Assembly: GCA_963717215.1 (NCBI GenBank)
Contig: CAVQVS010000009.1
Location: forward strand, 310,001-374,000
From: Roseiarcus sp963717215
GTDB taxonomy: Bacteria > Pseudomonadota > Alphaproteobacteria > Rhizobiales > Beijerinckiaceae
Reading direction: 5' to 3'
DNA length: 64,000 bases
Part shown: in pieces, positions 28,018 through 37,802 of the stretch
How the letters are laid out: each line of letters begins with the position of its first letter
Numbering within the stretch: the stretch's first letter is position 1
Translations under genes and position numbers: made by a program
Notes under the pieces: generated by a model
What the model was told of the DNA's origin: nothing
What the model saw: the letters and a program-made list of their open reading frames with translations, nothing else
The model's database searches: none

Positions 28018-29211
28018 ATGAGCGCGCAGCCAGAGGAACCGCGGAGGAGCCCCCCTCTTGAGGGCGTCCGTATCCTCGACATGTCGCGGCTTGTGGTCGG
28101 CAACATGATGACCCATGTGCTCGCCGACATGGGCGCGGACGTCATTAAGATCGAACCGCCGGAAGGCAACTCGCTGCGGGCTTGGAAACTGTCGGGCGTC
28201 CCGGTGCAATGGCGAGTTTATTGTCGAAACAAGCGGAGTCTCGCGCTTGACTTGAAGAGCGAGACTGACAAAGCGACACTCGCAAGTCTCATTGAGACTG
28301 CTGATATCCTGGTCGAGAATTTTCGTCCTCGCGTTCTTGACCGTCTTGGCTTCCCGCTCACCAAGCTGCATGCTCTTCGACCCAATCTCGTCGTCGTCCG
28401 CATCAGTGGTTGGGGCCAGACAGGGCCGTACAAGGATCGCCCTGGATTTGGAACTCTGGTCGAAGCCGCCTCCGGCTTCGCTCACAAAAACGGTTGGCCT
28501 GACGGTCCTCCGCTCTTACCCAATCTTGGCTTGGCGGACAGCGTCGCCGGACTTTACGCAGCGAGCGCGGCGCTGGCGGCGCTTCGGGAAACCGAAGTCA
28601 ACGGCGGCGCTGGCCAGGAGATCGACATTTCGCTCCTCGAGCCCATCATTTCCATCCTCGGCGCGGACCAGGCGGTTCACCGCGTCACTGGCGCGGCGCC
28701 TGGAAGGCACGGAAATCGGACGCCCCTTTCCGCTCCACGAAATCTCTACAGCACGCGCGACGGTGGACACGTCGCCCTTTCAGCGTCGACGCAGGCGATG
28801 ACGGAACGATTGTTTCGTTCAATCGGACGTGAAGATTTGATACTCGACCCACGCTTCCTCACAAACGAGATGCGCGTCAAAAATGTTGTGGCGCTCGACG
28901 AGATCATCAGCGCTTTCATGGCCACGATGACTCTGAGCGAAGCGCTCGACTTTTTCGAGCGCGCCGAGGTCACCGTCGGTCCGATCTACGATGCCGCTCA
29001 ACTCATGGAGAACGAGCACGTGAGGGAACGCGGCTCCATCGTCGAGTTTCCGGACGAGGACGTCGGCAGTCTGCCCATGCATTGCGTCGTTCCGCGGTTC
29101 TCGGCGACTCCGGGCGCGATCCGGCGTCGGGCGCCGCGGCTGAACGAGCACGCAAATGAAATCAGCGCCGAGCTTGCGTCCCGAAGACTGCAGACGCTAG
29201 TTGGAGAATAA
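28018..29211 (+). CDS. CaiB/BaiF family CoA-transferase
   Basis: A 397-aa family III CoA-transferase, moving CoA between carboxylic acids through an aspartyl anhydride. The N-terminus reads LEGVRILDMSRLVVGNMMTH, then ADMGADVIKIEPPEG, NKRSLALDLKS, ILVENFRPRVLDRLG, and NLGLADSVAGLYAA, which holds the likely catalytic Asp. The start ATG at 28018 gives the family N-terminus; the longer frame from 27874 runs into transposase sequence. The aldehyde dehydrogenase gene follows after 23 bp, so the two likely share a message. Substrates are unknown. Confidence 0.88.
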   Translation: MSAQPEEPRRSPPLEGVRILDMSRLVVGNMMTHVLADMGADVIKIEPPEGNSLRAWKLSGVPVQWRVYCRNKRSLALDLKSETDKATLASLIETADILVENFRPRVLDRLGFPLTKLHALRPNLVVVRISGWGQTGPYKDRPGFGTLVEAASGFAHKNGWPDGPPLLPNLGLADSVAGLYAASAALAALRETEVNGGAGQEIDISLLEPIISILGADQAVHRVTGAAPGRHGNRTPLSAPRNLYSTRDGGHVALSASTQAMTERLFRSIGREDLILDPRFLTNEMRVKNVVALDEIISAFMATMTLSEALDFFERAEVTVGPIYDAAQLMENEHVRERGSIVEFPDEDVGSLPMHCVVPRFSATPGAIRRRAPRLNEHANEISAELASRRLQTLVGE

Positions 29212-29234
29212 CGACGACACTGACGGAGGCGACG

Positions 29235-30704
29235 ATGAACGAGCGCGTTCAGGAAAGCCGAGCCGAGGCTTATTCGCATTGGATCGACGGGCAGGCGCAA
29301 GACAGCGCCGATGGTCGGCGCCTCGATGTGCTCTGCCCCTCGGACGGCCTGATCTTCGCGACGATCCCCCGGGGGGGCGAGCAGGATGTCGACCGAGCCG
29401 TCCGGAGCGCCAAGCGCGCTTTTGAGGATGGCCATTGGCGTCGGCTCTCTGCGCAGGAGAGGGGCAAGATCCTGATGCGATTCTCCGCGCTCGTCGCGGA
29501 TCGCGCCGAGGAACTTGCCGCCATCGAAGCGCGGGACGTCGGAAAGGTTATGAAGTCCACGCGCTTCGACGTCGGGACTTTGGCGCGATATCTTGAATTT
29601 TATGGCGCGGCCGTCGACAAGCTCCTGGGCAGCACCATCCCGAGCGTCGCCGGCGTAACGGCGCTCACGCTGCACGAACCTCACGGAGTTGTTGGCGCAA
29701 TTCTCCCTTGGAACTCGCCGACGCAGATGTTTGGACGGGTCGTAAGTCCAGCGTTGGCGATGGGCAACTCGGTTGTCATCAAGCCGGCCGAGGACGCTTG
29801 TCTGTCTGTGATCAAGCTCGCGGCGTGGGCGGAGGAAGCCGGCGTCCCATCGGGTGTTCTCAATGTCGTTACGGGTCTTGGCGCCGAGGCGGGAGCTGTT
29901 CTCTCCGCGCATCCGGATGTCGACTTCATCAGTTTCACAGGTTCGCCTGAAGTCGGCGTACTGGTGCAAAAGGCCGCGGCCGATCACCATGCGGGCGTCA
30001 CTCTTGAACTCGGGGGCAAGTCGCCGCAGATCGTGTTCGCGGACGCGGATCTCGAAGCGGCGGCGCCCGTCATCGTCAACGCGATAATCGTCAACAGCGG
30101 GCAGACCTGTGTCGCGGGTAGCCGCCTCCTTGTCGAACGGGCCGCAGTCGAGCGTGTCTCAGAGATTTTCGCCGACCGGTTTCGACGCCTCATTACGGGG
30201 TCCCACGAGGGCGAATACGACCTCGGGCCACTCATCAACGCCAAGCAGCATCGGCGGGTGACTGGCATGGTCGACGCGGCAAAGTCGGAGGGCGTCCCCT
30301 TGATCGCCGAGGGACGTGTCGCCGCGGGCTCGCCCAAGGCGGGGTTCTATGTTGCGCCCGCTCTCTTTGGTCCGGCCCCACGAGACAATGCTCTCTCGCG
30401 CCGTGAAGTTTTCGGCCCCGTCTTGACGCTGCTTCCCTTCGAGGATGAGACCGATGCCATTCGCGTTGCGAATGACACCCCATATGGGCTGGCTGCCGCG
30501 GTTTGGACGAAGGACGGAAGCCGTGCGTTGCGCGTTGCTCGCGAGGTGCGAGCGGGGCAGGTCTACGTCAACGGCTATGGCGCGGGCGGCGGCGTTGAGT
30601 TGCCCTTCGGAGGCTTCAAACATTCCGGTCACGGTCGCGAGAAGGGCGTACAGGCGCTGGAGGAGTTTTCCGCGACGAAGACGGTCGTCATCCGTCACGG
30701 ATAA
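29235..30704 (+). CDS. NAD(P)-dependent aldehyde dehydrogenase
   Basis: A 489-aa aldehyde dehydrogenase. Motifs include LPWNSPTQMFGRVVSPALA, FTGSPEVGVLV, LELGGKSPQIVFADAD with the general-base Glu, and NSGQTCVAGSRLLVER with the nucleophilic Cys near residue 295. Near the C-terminus are FGPVLTLLPFED and ELPFGGFKHSGHGREKG. GGAGGCGACG precedes the start. It is complete. In context it may oxidise an aldehyde to the acid activated by the adjacent CoA-transferase. It is convergent with a LysR regulator. Confidence 0.9.
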   Translation: MNERVQESRAEAYSHWIDGQAQDSADGRRLDVLCPSDGLIFATIPRGGEQDVDRAVRSAKRAFEDGHWRRLSAQERGKILMRFSALVADRAEELAAIEARDVGKVMKSTRFDVGTLARYLEFYGAAVDKLLGSTIPSVAGVTALTLHEPHGVVGAILPWNSPTQMFGRVVSPALAMGNSVVIKPAEDACLSVIKLAAWAEEAGVPSGVLNVVTGLGAEAGAVLSAHPDVDFISFTGSPEVGVLVQKAAADHHAGVTLELGGKSPQIVFADADLEAAAPVIVNAIIVNSGQTCVAGSRLLVERAAVERVSEIFADRFRRLITGSHEGEYDLGPLINAKQHRRVTGMVDAAKSEGVPLIAEGRVAAGSPKAGFYVAPALFGPAPRDNALSRREVFGPVLTLLPFEDETDAIRVANDTPYGLAAAVWTKDGSRALRVAREVRAGQVYVNGYGAGGGVELPFGGFKHSGHGREKGVQALEEFSATKTVVIRHG

Positions 30705-30749
30705 TTGCGAGGCCAAGAGGACTATTCGCGCCGCGCCGAGCCCTCTCTT

Positions 30750-31679
30750 CTACTGCTTCAACTCTGTGTCGAGGCGAGCGCCCTGCCATCGCCCACTTTT
30801 GATCAAGCCAGTGAGGACCTGCTTGAGACAGTCCGCAACCGCATCGACCACCCGCTCTTGCGAGATGCCTTGGGGCCGACATAACGCGAGCGGGCGGGTG
30901 ATCACGGGATCGACGATCAGCCGAGCATAGAATCGACCCTCGGCGCTGGGCTCTACGAGCGCCGATTGAGGAAGAATCACATTGGCGAATCCCGACGCCG
31001 CTATGCCTCGGAGTGTAGGCAAAGAATCCACTTCCGCCACAATGTTCAGCGGGACGTCGTGCGACCGGAACACTTCTTCGACAAGGTCGCGCATTCGGTG
31101 GGGGTGGCTTGGAATCGCGTGCGGAACATCCGCAAGCTCCTTCAGAGAAACCTCGGAGCTCTCGTTCGCGGTGGCGGAGACCTCGTACAGGTCTTCCTCC
31201 GCAATCTTCTCGACCGTTATCCCTTTGGCGGCGGTGTCGCGGAAGAGGATCGCGCAATCGAGGCGCCCATTGAGCAGCATTTCGAGCAGGTGGCCCGAAA
31301 GGCTTTCCACCAGCTTCAGGCGAACGCCGGGCAGAACCGCCTGAGTGTGATGAAGGAGCGGCAGCCCCAGAATCGTCATGGCGCTTGTCGGTAGGCCGAG
31401 GGTCGCGGAGCCTGCCAGTTCCTTCTCGCCAAGCGCTTCGGTTCGCGCCTGGGCGACCTGCCGCAGAATGGTCTGCGCGTGTCGATAGAGCCGAAGTCCA
31501 GCCTCGGTCGGCACGACTCCTTGCGAGGTCCGCACGAGGAGCGCGCAGTGGAGTTCGATTTCGAGATGGGCAATCTGCTGGCTCAGAGCAGGCTGCGCGA
31601 CGTGCAATTGTGCACTGGCCTTGGAGAAGCTGCCATAGTCGATGATCCCGATCAGATAACGAAGCTGACGCAATTCCAA
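30750..31679 (-). CDS. LysR-family transcriptional regulator
   Basis: A 309-aa LysR-type regulator. The winged helix is at the N-terminus (MELRQLRYLIGIIDYGSFSK then ASAQLHVAQPALSQQIAHLE) and a periplasmic-binding-like effector domain follows. It is divergent from the second CaiB/BaiF gene with a 290-bp gap, the usual arrangement for a LysR protein controlling its neighbour. The gap holds no other gene. Confidence 0.9.
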   Translation of the reverse strand: MELRQLRYLIGIIDYGSFSKASAQLHVAQPALSQQIAHLEIELHCALLVRTSQGVVPTEAGLRLYRHAQTILRQVAQARTEALGEKELAGSATLGLPTSAMTILGLPLLHHTQAVLPGVRLKLVESLSGHLLEMLLNGRLDCAILFRDTAAKGITVEKIAEEDLYEVSATANESSEVSLKELADVPHAIPSHPHRMRDLVEEVFRSHDVPLNIVAEVDSLPTLRGIAASGFANVILPQSALVEPSAEGRFYARLIVDPVITRPLALCRPQGISQERVVDAVADCLKQVLTGLIKSGRWQGARLDTELKQ

Positions 31680-31970
31680 CGGCGTTCCTTCCAGGCGTTC
31701 TTGACGCCGGATCCCTCGGCGGCGCCGAGGGGCGGAATGCTATTAGCGGCTTCTGGGCGGTCCGTCTAAATTTCCCGGCGGCGGGGTCGGTCGCGCCGTT
31801 GTTAAAATCGCTCTCGAGGGCGCCGAGTCCGGCGTGACCTGAAGGTTGGGATTGAGCTAGCATGAACCCGAGGCGTTGAAATTACTTGCAGGTATATTAT
31901 TGTCCCGTGCGGTTAGGTTACCGCTCTTATGCCGGCGGCAAGCCAGACGCTTCGACGACGGAACAAGCGG

Positions 31971-33185
31971 ATGAATCGAATGGAGTCGAACCCGACGAAT
32001 GCCGGCCGCGGGTCGTCTCCGTTTGCCGAGGGTGGGCAGCGTAAAAGCCGCGACGGCCTCTCTGACAAGACCGACAAGACCGTCTCCGGTCAGTCTCGAC
32101 TCAACTCTTTTCTCGGCGGCCTCAAAGTGATCGACTTTTCAAGCTTTCTGCCGGGCCCTCTCGCGAGCCTGCTTCTCGCTGACATGGGCGCGGACGTGCT
32201 GAAGATTGAGCATCCGTCGGGCGACGAGATGCTGCGCTTGGGGCCGCGGGACGCTCAAGGGGAGCCGCTCTTTCATAGCGCGATCAACGCCGGAAAGCGC
32301 GTCCGCAGGCTGAACCTCAAAAGCGCACAGGGACTTACGGAGGCGCGGACGCTCATCGCGGATATGGATGTCCTATTGGAGGGATTTCGTCCCAGCGTCA
32401 TGAAGCGCCTCGGCCTCGGGTACGAAGAGCTTCGTTCCATCAATCCACGCCTGATTTACTGTTCACTGAATGGCTACGGCGCCGAAGGGCCCCTCGCGGA
32501 GGCGGCCGGGCACGACGGCAACTATCTTTCGCTGGCCGGAATCCTGCATCGCAACGGCGATCAAGGTCCGGCTTTTTTCGACCCTCCTGTCGCCGACACG
32601 ACGGGATCGCTCTTCGCTACAATCGCCATTCTAGCCGCTCTCGAAGAGCGCCGAAGAAGCGGCAAGGGCTGCCAGATCGACATCGCGCTCGCGGATGTCA
32701 TGATGCCGCTGCAATTGTTCCAGATCGCGGCTTATGGCGCCGACCGCCTCGCCCCTCAACGCGCCTCGACCTATCTCAACGGGGGCGCCGCCTACTATCG
32801 CGTCTACGAGACTCTAGATGGCCGTCACGTGATGCTCGGCGCGATCGAGCCCAAGTTCTGGGTGGCCTTTTGCATGGCCGCGGGACGCCCGGACTGGGTG
32901 GAGCGACACGGGGAGCGAATTCCTCAACGCGAACTCATTGCCGATGTCGCCTCTAAAATCAGGACGATGAGTTTGGAGATGTGTCTCGCAGCGTTCGAGT
33001 CCGTCGACTGCTGTCTCAGCCCGGTGCTGGATCTGGGTGAAGCTTTGGAGTCTTCGCATCACCACTCCCGGGGACTGGTACGGCGGAGTGGAGCGGGCTC
33101 TCTCCAGGCGCTGTTTCCTGCCCTCGTCGATGGCGTAGTTCCTGCGCTCCGGGAGCCGTTCCGGACGGAAGGTGATAGGAGCTAG
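31971..33185 (+). CDS. CaiB/BaiF CoA-transferase, alpha-methylacyl-CoA racemase-like
   Basis: A 404-aa member of the family III CoA-transferase/AMACR group. LGGLKVIDFSSFLPGPLASL, LLADMGADVLKIEHPSGDE and GHDGNYLSLAGIL are visible; the last matches the racemase-type GHDxNY signature, which favours racemase over transferase. The first 45 residues are polar and unlike the family, so the true start may be as late as about 32100. It is divergent from LysR and likely regulated by it. The 3' third is complete. Confidence 0.82.
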   Translation: MNRMESNPTNAGRGSSPFAEGGQRKSRDGLSDKTDKTVSGQSRLNSFLGGLKVIDFSSFLPGPLASLLLADMGADVLKIEHPSGDEMLRLGPRDAQGEPLFHSAINAGKRVRRLNLKSAQGLTEARTLIADMDVLLEGFRPSVMKRLGLGYEELRSINPRLIYCSLNGYGAEGPLAEAAGHDGNYLSLAGILHRNGDQGPAFFDPPVADTTGSLFATIAILAALEERRRSGKGCQIDIALADVMMPLQLFQIAAYGADRLAPQRASTYLNGGAAYYRVYETLDGRHVMLGAIEPKFWVAFCMAAGRPDWVERHGERIPQRELIADVASKIRTMSLEMCLAAFESVDCCLSPVLDLGEALESSHHHSRGLVRRSGAGSLQALFPALVDGVVPALREPFRTEGDRS

Positions 33186-33587
33186 TTGAGTGATATACCC
33201 CGTTCGAAAATCATCCGCGGTGAGGCGCGACGCTCAACGCCGCAACTTCGCCGCGCGGTGCTTCGGTTAGCGAAGGGTCATAGCGTTCGTGCATACTCAA
33301 ATCCGAAACCTCTACTTCAATAGGCAAAAGCGCTGGTGAAGCTCTTGAGCACGGCAGGAGCACTTGCACGAAAACCTGCGAGGCGACGCCATTCCGGGGC
33401 CTGAAGCTGCGTGCCGCGACGGCTCGGCCGGTGGTTGGATGTCTTGGCAGGACGCCGTGCGGGACCGCGCCTCATCAGACATTGGAGGCGCGTTCCCGGA
33501 CACGGCCTTTCGCACGTGCGCTCCGATGATCGCTTTATCTTCGAGAGGCTGGGGGCGAGTGGTCGGGAAAGAGCACGGTTCAGAATT
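33186..33587. other. Gap of 400 bp without a recognised gene
   Basis: I see no supported coding sequence or RNA here. Short frames exist but match nothing I know. Given the decay on both sides it is probably degraded former coding DNA. Confidence 0.5.
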
Positions 33588-33837
33588 ATGACGCCAGGCA
33601 TTCTCGAGGGAGTGAGGGTCCTCGATCTAACCCAAAACGTCGCTGGCCCTTTCTGCAGGCAAATCTTGGCCGACTTCGGCGCATCGGTCATCAAGATCGA
33701 GAGGCCGGGCGCGGGAGATGACACCCGGGCCTGGACGCCGGTGACGGCTGGCGGAAATGGGCGTTTCGGAGAACGAGATCCACGCGCTTGAGGCCGCTGG
33801 AATTTTAAGTACGCCTAAACGCGTCGAGAATGTCTGA
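33588..33837 (+). pseudogene. Gutted third CaiB/BaiF CoA-transferase
   Basis: The N-terminus of a family III CoA-transferase (LEGVRVLDLTQNVAGPFCRQ then ILADFGASVIKIERPG) is joined near 33755, in another frame, to a typical C-terminus (EMGVSENEIHALEAAGIL). The residue is about 80 codons instead of about 390, so some 300 codons are deleted. The stop TGA overlaps the ATG of the next gene (TGATG), preserving the original operon junction. Confidence 0.78.
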
Positions 33838-34740
33838 TGGATTGTGCCTACACGGAGACGCAGAACGAAATCCGGGCTTCCGTTCGTCGCGTCTGCGACA
33901 GTTTCGGGCTCGACTATTGGCGGGGCTGCGACGAAGACGGCGCCGATCCGAAGGACTTCGTGAAGACGATGACCGAGGCCGACTGGCTGGCCGCGCTCAT
34001 CCCCGAAGTCGATGGCGGTTCGGGTTTGAGCCTTCTCGACGCCTGCGTGATCCTGGAGGAGATCAACCGGTCCGGCGGGAATGGCGCCGCGTGCCACGCA
34101 CAGATGTACACGATGGCGTCCATTCTGCGTCATGGATCCGAGGCGCAAAAGCGCGCGACTATCTTCCCCGAATTGCGCGGGGCCACGTCCGTCTTCAGGC
34201 GTTTGGTCTGACCGAGCCCGATGCGGGCTCAACACGCTGCGGATCAAGACGACAGTCAAAAAGGCTCCAGGCGGTTACCGGATCTGCGGGCAGAAGATCT
34301 GGACCTCAAGATTTTTCTTCTCGGACCTCTATCTCCTGCTCGCGCGCACCGCTCCGGCGGAGCAGACGGCGCGCAAGACGGAAGGGCTAAGCCTCTTTCT
34401 TGTGGACATCGCTGCGGCGGGCGAAACGATCAAGGGGACCCCCATCCGCACGATGCTCAACCATCGCACCTGTCTGGCTTTCCTCGATAACGTCTTCGTC
34501 TCCGAGGAAAACTTGATCGGCGAGGAAGGCAAGGCTTCGGCTACATCGTCAATTCGCTCAACGCCGAGCGTCTTCTCGTGGCAAGCGAGTCAGTTGGCGA
34601 TGGCAAATGGTTTGCGGACACCGCCTCGCGATACGCGAGCGAGCGGGTCGTCTTTGACCGGCCCATCGGGGCCAATCAGGGCGTGCAGTTTCCGCTCGCC
34701 AAAGCCTATGTCAACGTCGAGGCGGCGGAGCTCATGCGCA
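33837..34740 (+). pseudogene. Acyl-CoA dehydrogenase, frameshifted and 3'-truncated
   Basis: An acyl-CoA dehydrogenase remnant in three or four frames: EIRASVRRVCDSFGLDYW, ALIPEVDGGSGLSLLDACVI, then AFGLTEPDAGS, then GYRICGQKIWTSRFFFSD, then GYIVNSLNAERLLVASESVG and VFDRPIGANQGVQFPLAKAY ending VEAAELMR. Each junction (about 34195, 34228, 34537) looks like a single-base loss. About 80 C-terminal residues, including the region around the catalytic base loop, are missing because the gene ends at an inversion breakpoint near 34740. Confidence 0.82.
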
Positions 34741-34889
34741 GGTGGCCTCGATCCGCGTGCGCCGGCCGCGGCGAAGGCCTTGATCAGCGCGATCTTGCGC
34801 TCCGTCGGCATCAGCGCATTTTCCTGCTGCAGCCCATCGCGCGCTGCACCTTCGGTGATATCCACAGCCTTTGGGAACATTGAACTCAT
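34741..34889 (-). pseudogene. Inverted 5' end of the HMG-CoA lyase-like gene
   Basis: On the minus strand an ATG at 34889 opens MSSMFPKAVDITEGAARDGL then QQENALMPTERKIALIKAF, the standard N-terminus of HMG-CoA lyase (normally VDITEVGPRDGLQNE). One base short near 34765, it continues RIEAT and ends at the breakpoint. The next expected residues (FVSPRAVPQLADAA) lie on the plus strand from 35037, so this segment has been flipped. Confidence 0.78.
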
Positions 34890-34892
34890 CGC

Positions 34893-35036
34893 CCATCATC
34901 CCCCGCCGCGAAGGCGTTCGCCATTGGCGCGCAGACGACGGTCGAGGCCGTTGTGACCGGGAGCGCCGGCAGTGAGGCAGTCGACGAGTTTCGCGTCGAG
35001 TTCCGCGTCTGTCGCCCGCGCCGACGGCGATCCGGG
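34893..35036 (-). pseudogene. 3' end of an unidentified gene, MmgE/PrpD-like, in the inverted segment
   Basis: On the minus strand the frame ARATDAELDAKLVDCLTAGA ends in TGA just before the inverted HMG-CoA-lyase start, so the two were once adjacent in an operon. A TDAELxAKxxDC motif near a C-terminus recalls MmgE/PrpD-family proteins, often found beside CaiB and lyase genes. The fragment is too short to be sure. Confidence 0.4.
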
Positions 35037-35648
35037 GTATCTTCGTCTCTCCGCGCGCCGTGCCGCAGCTCGCCGACGCCGCGGGTGGTTGCGTGAATTC
35101 GCGGCTTGGGGCTGGTCGTCGCTGCGCTCAGCGATCGCGGTCGCCTTCGGCTGCCCGTTTGAAGGCGATGTGTCGCCGAAGACCGTGAGCGCGATCGCCA
35201 GTTCCCTCAAGGTGTTCGGGATACGACGCCTAACTCTCGGCGACACGACCGGCGTGGTTTCGCCTCGCCATATGGAGGCCCGGTGCGGGCGCCTGGTCGA
35301 AGATCAGCCGGATATCGCGCGACCCTCCACTTCCACGACACTCGCGGGCTCGCTCTCGTGAAAGTTTTGGCTGGCCTTTGCCTGGGGATTACGCGCTACG
35401 AGTCGGCGGCGGGCGGGGTTGGAGGATGTCGGTTCGCTCCCGGCAAGACAGGTAATGTCTGCACTGAGGATCTCGCGGCCGTGCTTTCCGAACTCGGAGT
35501 GGAGACCGGCTTCGATCTCGACTAAGCGATCGAGGCCGGTCTCGCGGTGGAACGCGCCGTCGGACGCGGACTTCCCGGCCGATTGATGCGCGCCGGGCCA
35601 AGGACAAGGCTCCATGCGCTCGACACGGCCCGCCGGGCGATCGGTTAA
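35037..35648 (+). pseudogene. HMG-CoA lyase-like gene, remaining 3' part
   Basis: The plus-strand remainder of a hydroxymethylglutaryl-CoA lyase/aldolase-type TIM barrel: FVSPRAVPQLADAAG, then a deletion of perhaps 90 codons, then SAIAVAFGCPFEGDVSPKT, FGIRRLTLGDTTGVVSP, after a frame change LHFHDTRGLALV (metal-binding HxH), then YESAAGGVGGCRFAPGKTGN. An in-frame TAA follows GFDLD (35523-35525), and the frame continues to HALDTARRAIG and the real stop. It carries deletion, frameshift, stop and inversion: a dead gene. Confidence 0.8.
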
Positions 35649-35849
35649 CGGCCGGCGGGCGTGAGCGGCTTGCGGCGTATCGCGCGTCCCGCGTTTCAGC
35701 CGTGGCAGTTGCGCCCTCAACTTGATTCCAGCTGGTATCTTGCGATACCGATGTGGCCGTCCCCGCAGCAGGTGACGCGCGTCGCGGGCCATGCATCACC
35801 GGTCCCGGTGTCCGGGGCGCCGGATCGCCAAGCAGGAGACGAATCTGGA

Positions 35850-36509
35850 ATGGCGCGCCGAAATCAGCAGTCGAGCAGCCTTAAAAATGAGATCATTGCG
35901 CTCAAACGCGAGCGAATCATCGATACGGCGGTCAGCCTCATCTATGAGAAGGGATACGAGAACACCACCCTCGACGCCGTGGGTGAGCGTCTCGGCGTCA
36001 CCAAGCCTTTCATCTATTCACATTTTGCTTCGAAGAGTGAACTCCTCGCGGAGATATGCTCGCGAGGCATCCGGTCCTCGCTTCGCGCAATCAACTCGGT
36101 CGAGCACGAGCCTGATGGGCTTTCCTGCTGCGAACGCTTGCGTCTCGTGGCAGAACGCTTCGTGGCCGCAGTCCTCGAAAGTCAGAAGCATATCGCGATT
36201 TTCACGCGTGAGGAGAAGAACCTCGCGCCCAGCGACTACAAGCGCATATCGGGCTATCGGCGCGAGTTCGACAAGAAGCTGACTTCGCTTCTCGACGACG
36301 GGGTGCGAGCGGGAGAGTTCGGTTGCGCAGACACGCGCATCGCCTCGCTCGCGATTGGCGGCCTCGTGAGCTGGTCATACATCTGGTATCGGCTTCACGG
36401 GCGGCTGAAGCTGGACGAGGTTGCCGCGGAAATCTCGACGCTTATCCTCCGCATGGTCAACGCAAAACCGCCGGAGACCAAAGCCGACGCATCGAACCGC
36501 TATGCATGA
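35850..36509 (+). CDS. TetR-family transcriptional regulator
   Basis: A 219-aa repressor-type regulator. The N-terminal helix-turn-helix reads IIDTAVSLIYEKGYENTTL then DAVGERLGVTKPFIYSHFAS; an all-helical ligand domain follows (EEKNLAPSDYKRISGYR). The ATG at 35850 follows CAGGAGACGAATCTGGA. Some CaiB/acyl-CoA clusters use such TetR proteins that sense acyl-CoA. It is intact although its presumed target operon is destroyed. Confidence 0.88.
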   Translation: MARRNQQSSSLKNEIIALKRERIIDTAVSLIYEKGYENTTLDAVGERLGVTKPFIYSHFASKSELLAEICSRGIRSSLRAINSVEHEPDGLSCCERLRLVAERFVAAVLESQKHIAIFTREEKNLAPSDYKRISGYRREFDKKLTSLLDDGVRAGEFGCADTRIASLAIGGLVSWSYIWYRLHGRLKLDEVAAEISTLILRMVNAKPPETKADASNRYA

Positions 36510-36900
36510 CTCGGCGAGCCCCCATGGGTACAGCCTTGACGTGAACTCTGCGAAGTAAAAGAAGCTCATGAAATAAATGAAAGGATTTTGGTTGCATTTA
36601 TTTTCATAAATTTTTTGCGAGTTCAGCCTTTTCAAAGACTTCCAGCGGAAAAATAAAAAAATTTCCCTGTCGCTCAACTCGCGTCTTGGGTTGCAGTCCG
36701 AAAGTGTCAGACAGCACAAGGCCCTTCATTCAGCCTCCCAGCTGACAAAGCTTCTTGCAGAATCCAGCTCCCATTGTAGCATTAGTGTCTGAGTTTGACA
36801 AGAACACGCTCCTCAAACCTCGGTAGCACACGACATGTCCGGTTTAGGCAGCGCAACGATTCCGCCAGCAGGTCCGGGCCTTTTGGAGGGATCTGTAGGC
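36510..36900. other. AT-rich gap without a recognised gene
   Basis: No gene is seen here. Bases 36560-36665 are very AT-rich (AAAATAAAAAAATTT, CATTTATTTTCATAAATT) in an otherwise GC-rich genome, again marking foreign or decayed DNA between the TetR gene and a transposase remnant. Confidence 0.5.
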
Positions 36901-36939
36901 GCCGGACGGAGGCGCTTCGACGGTTTTTTTGAACGGTCT

Positions 36940-37390
36940 GAACCGCTTTGAATCGACGGAGCTCAATCGGGAAGAGGCGGCGGCGGCGCCCGGGGTGAGC
37001 GGGCCGACGTTCCGGCGCTGGACGCGCCGATACCGAGGAGGACGGCGAGGCCGGCCTCATCGACCGCAGGCTCGGCATGATCTCAGGCAAGCGGGTTCCG
37101 AAGCGATCGGGCGGAGGAAGTGGCAAGGCTCTGTCGCGAGCGCTACCAGCGTTTCACGGTCAAGCATTTCTACGAGCACCTGATTGACGATCCCGGCTTC
37201 GTCTCGTGGCTACACCTGGCCGAAGGTGCATCTGCAAAGGGCGGCGTCGCGCCGGGGCGCCGCGCAAGGGCGCGAGCGGCGGCCGCTGCGAGGCATGAGG
37301 CTGCATCAGGACGGCTCATGCCGCGAAGGGCTCGAGGGCGAACTCGGCGACCCGCGCCGTTTATTTTTGGCCACCTCGATCCAAAAGCGG
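36940..37390 (+). pseudogene. ISNCY-type transposase remnant
   Basis: The N-terminal part of an ISNCY-like transposase in shifting frames: helix-turn-helix NREEAAAAPGVSGPTFRRW, then EDGEAGLIDRRLGMISGKRV, then EEVARLCRERYQRFTVKHFY and EHLIDDPGF, then KVHLQRA and MRLHQDGS. The catalytic core downstream is absent. There are several one-base frame changes and no visible terminal repeats. Confidence 0.65.
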
Positions 37391-37425
37391 CTCGCCCTGC
37401 CGCGTGGCCGCCTCGCGCCGCGCAG

Positions 37426-37635
37426 TCAAGGACTGACGAACGGCAACAAACCCGGGTCGTTGCCTTCGACGACACTCTCCGCCACGCTGCTTGCGACAAT
37501 GGGATAGAGGAAGACGAAACCCGCGCCATAAGCCAGCAAAGCGGCCAACAGGACCAAGGTCTTGAGAGTCGGCGCACCGGGCGCCGCGTGTGGGTAAGCG
37601 GTGACGAAATCGGCCGGTCTTTCGAAACGAGACAT
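37426..37635 (-). CDS. Small single-pass membrane protein
   Basis: A 69-aa protein starting MSRFERPADFVTAYPH behind a strong site (GAGGAGGTTACG). Residues about 27-50 (LKTLVLLAALLAYGAGFVFLY) form one membrane helix, followed by a short acidic tail. The good ribosome site and clean topology argue it is real. The function is unknown. Confidence 0.65.
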   Translation of the reverse strand: MSRFERPADFVTAYPHAAPGAPTLKTLVLLAALLAYGAGFVFLYPIVASSVAESVVEGNDPGLLPFVSP

Positions 37636-37802
37636 CGTAACCTCCTCTTGAGCAATCTCTCCTCGGACCGGAAACGCCGCACGGCGTATCCAACGCGAGT
37701 TGGGCGCCTCGAGGCCCGAGCAACGACGCATCGGTGAGCAGGTGGGTACCGGCTGCCGTAGCACCGCGCCGTGACGCGGCTCACAGTCCCGATTTGGCGA
37801 GG

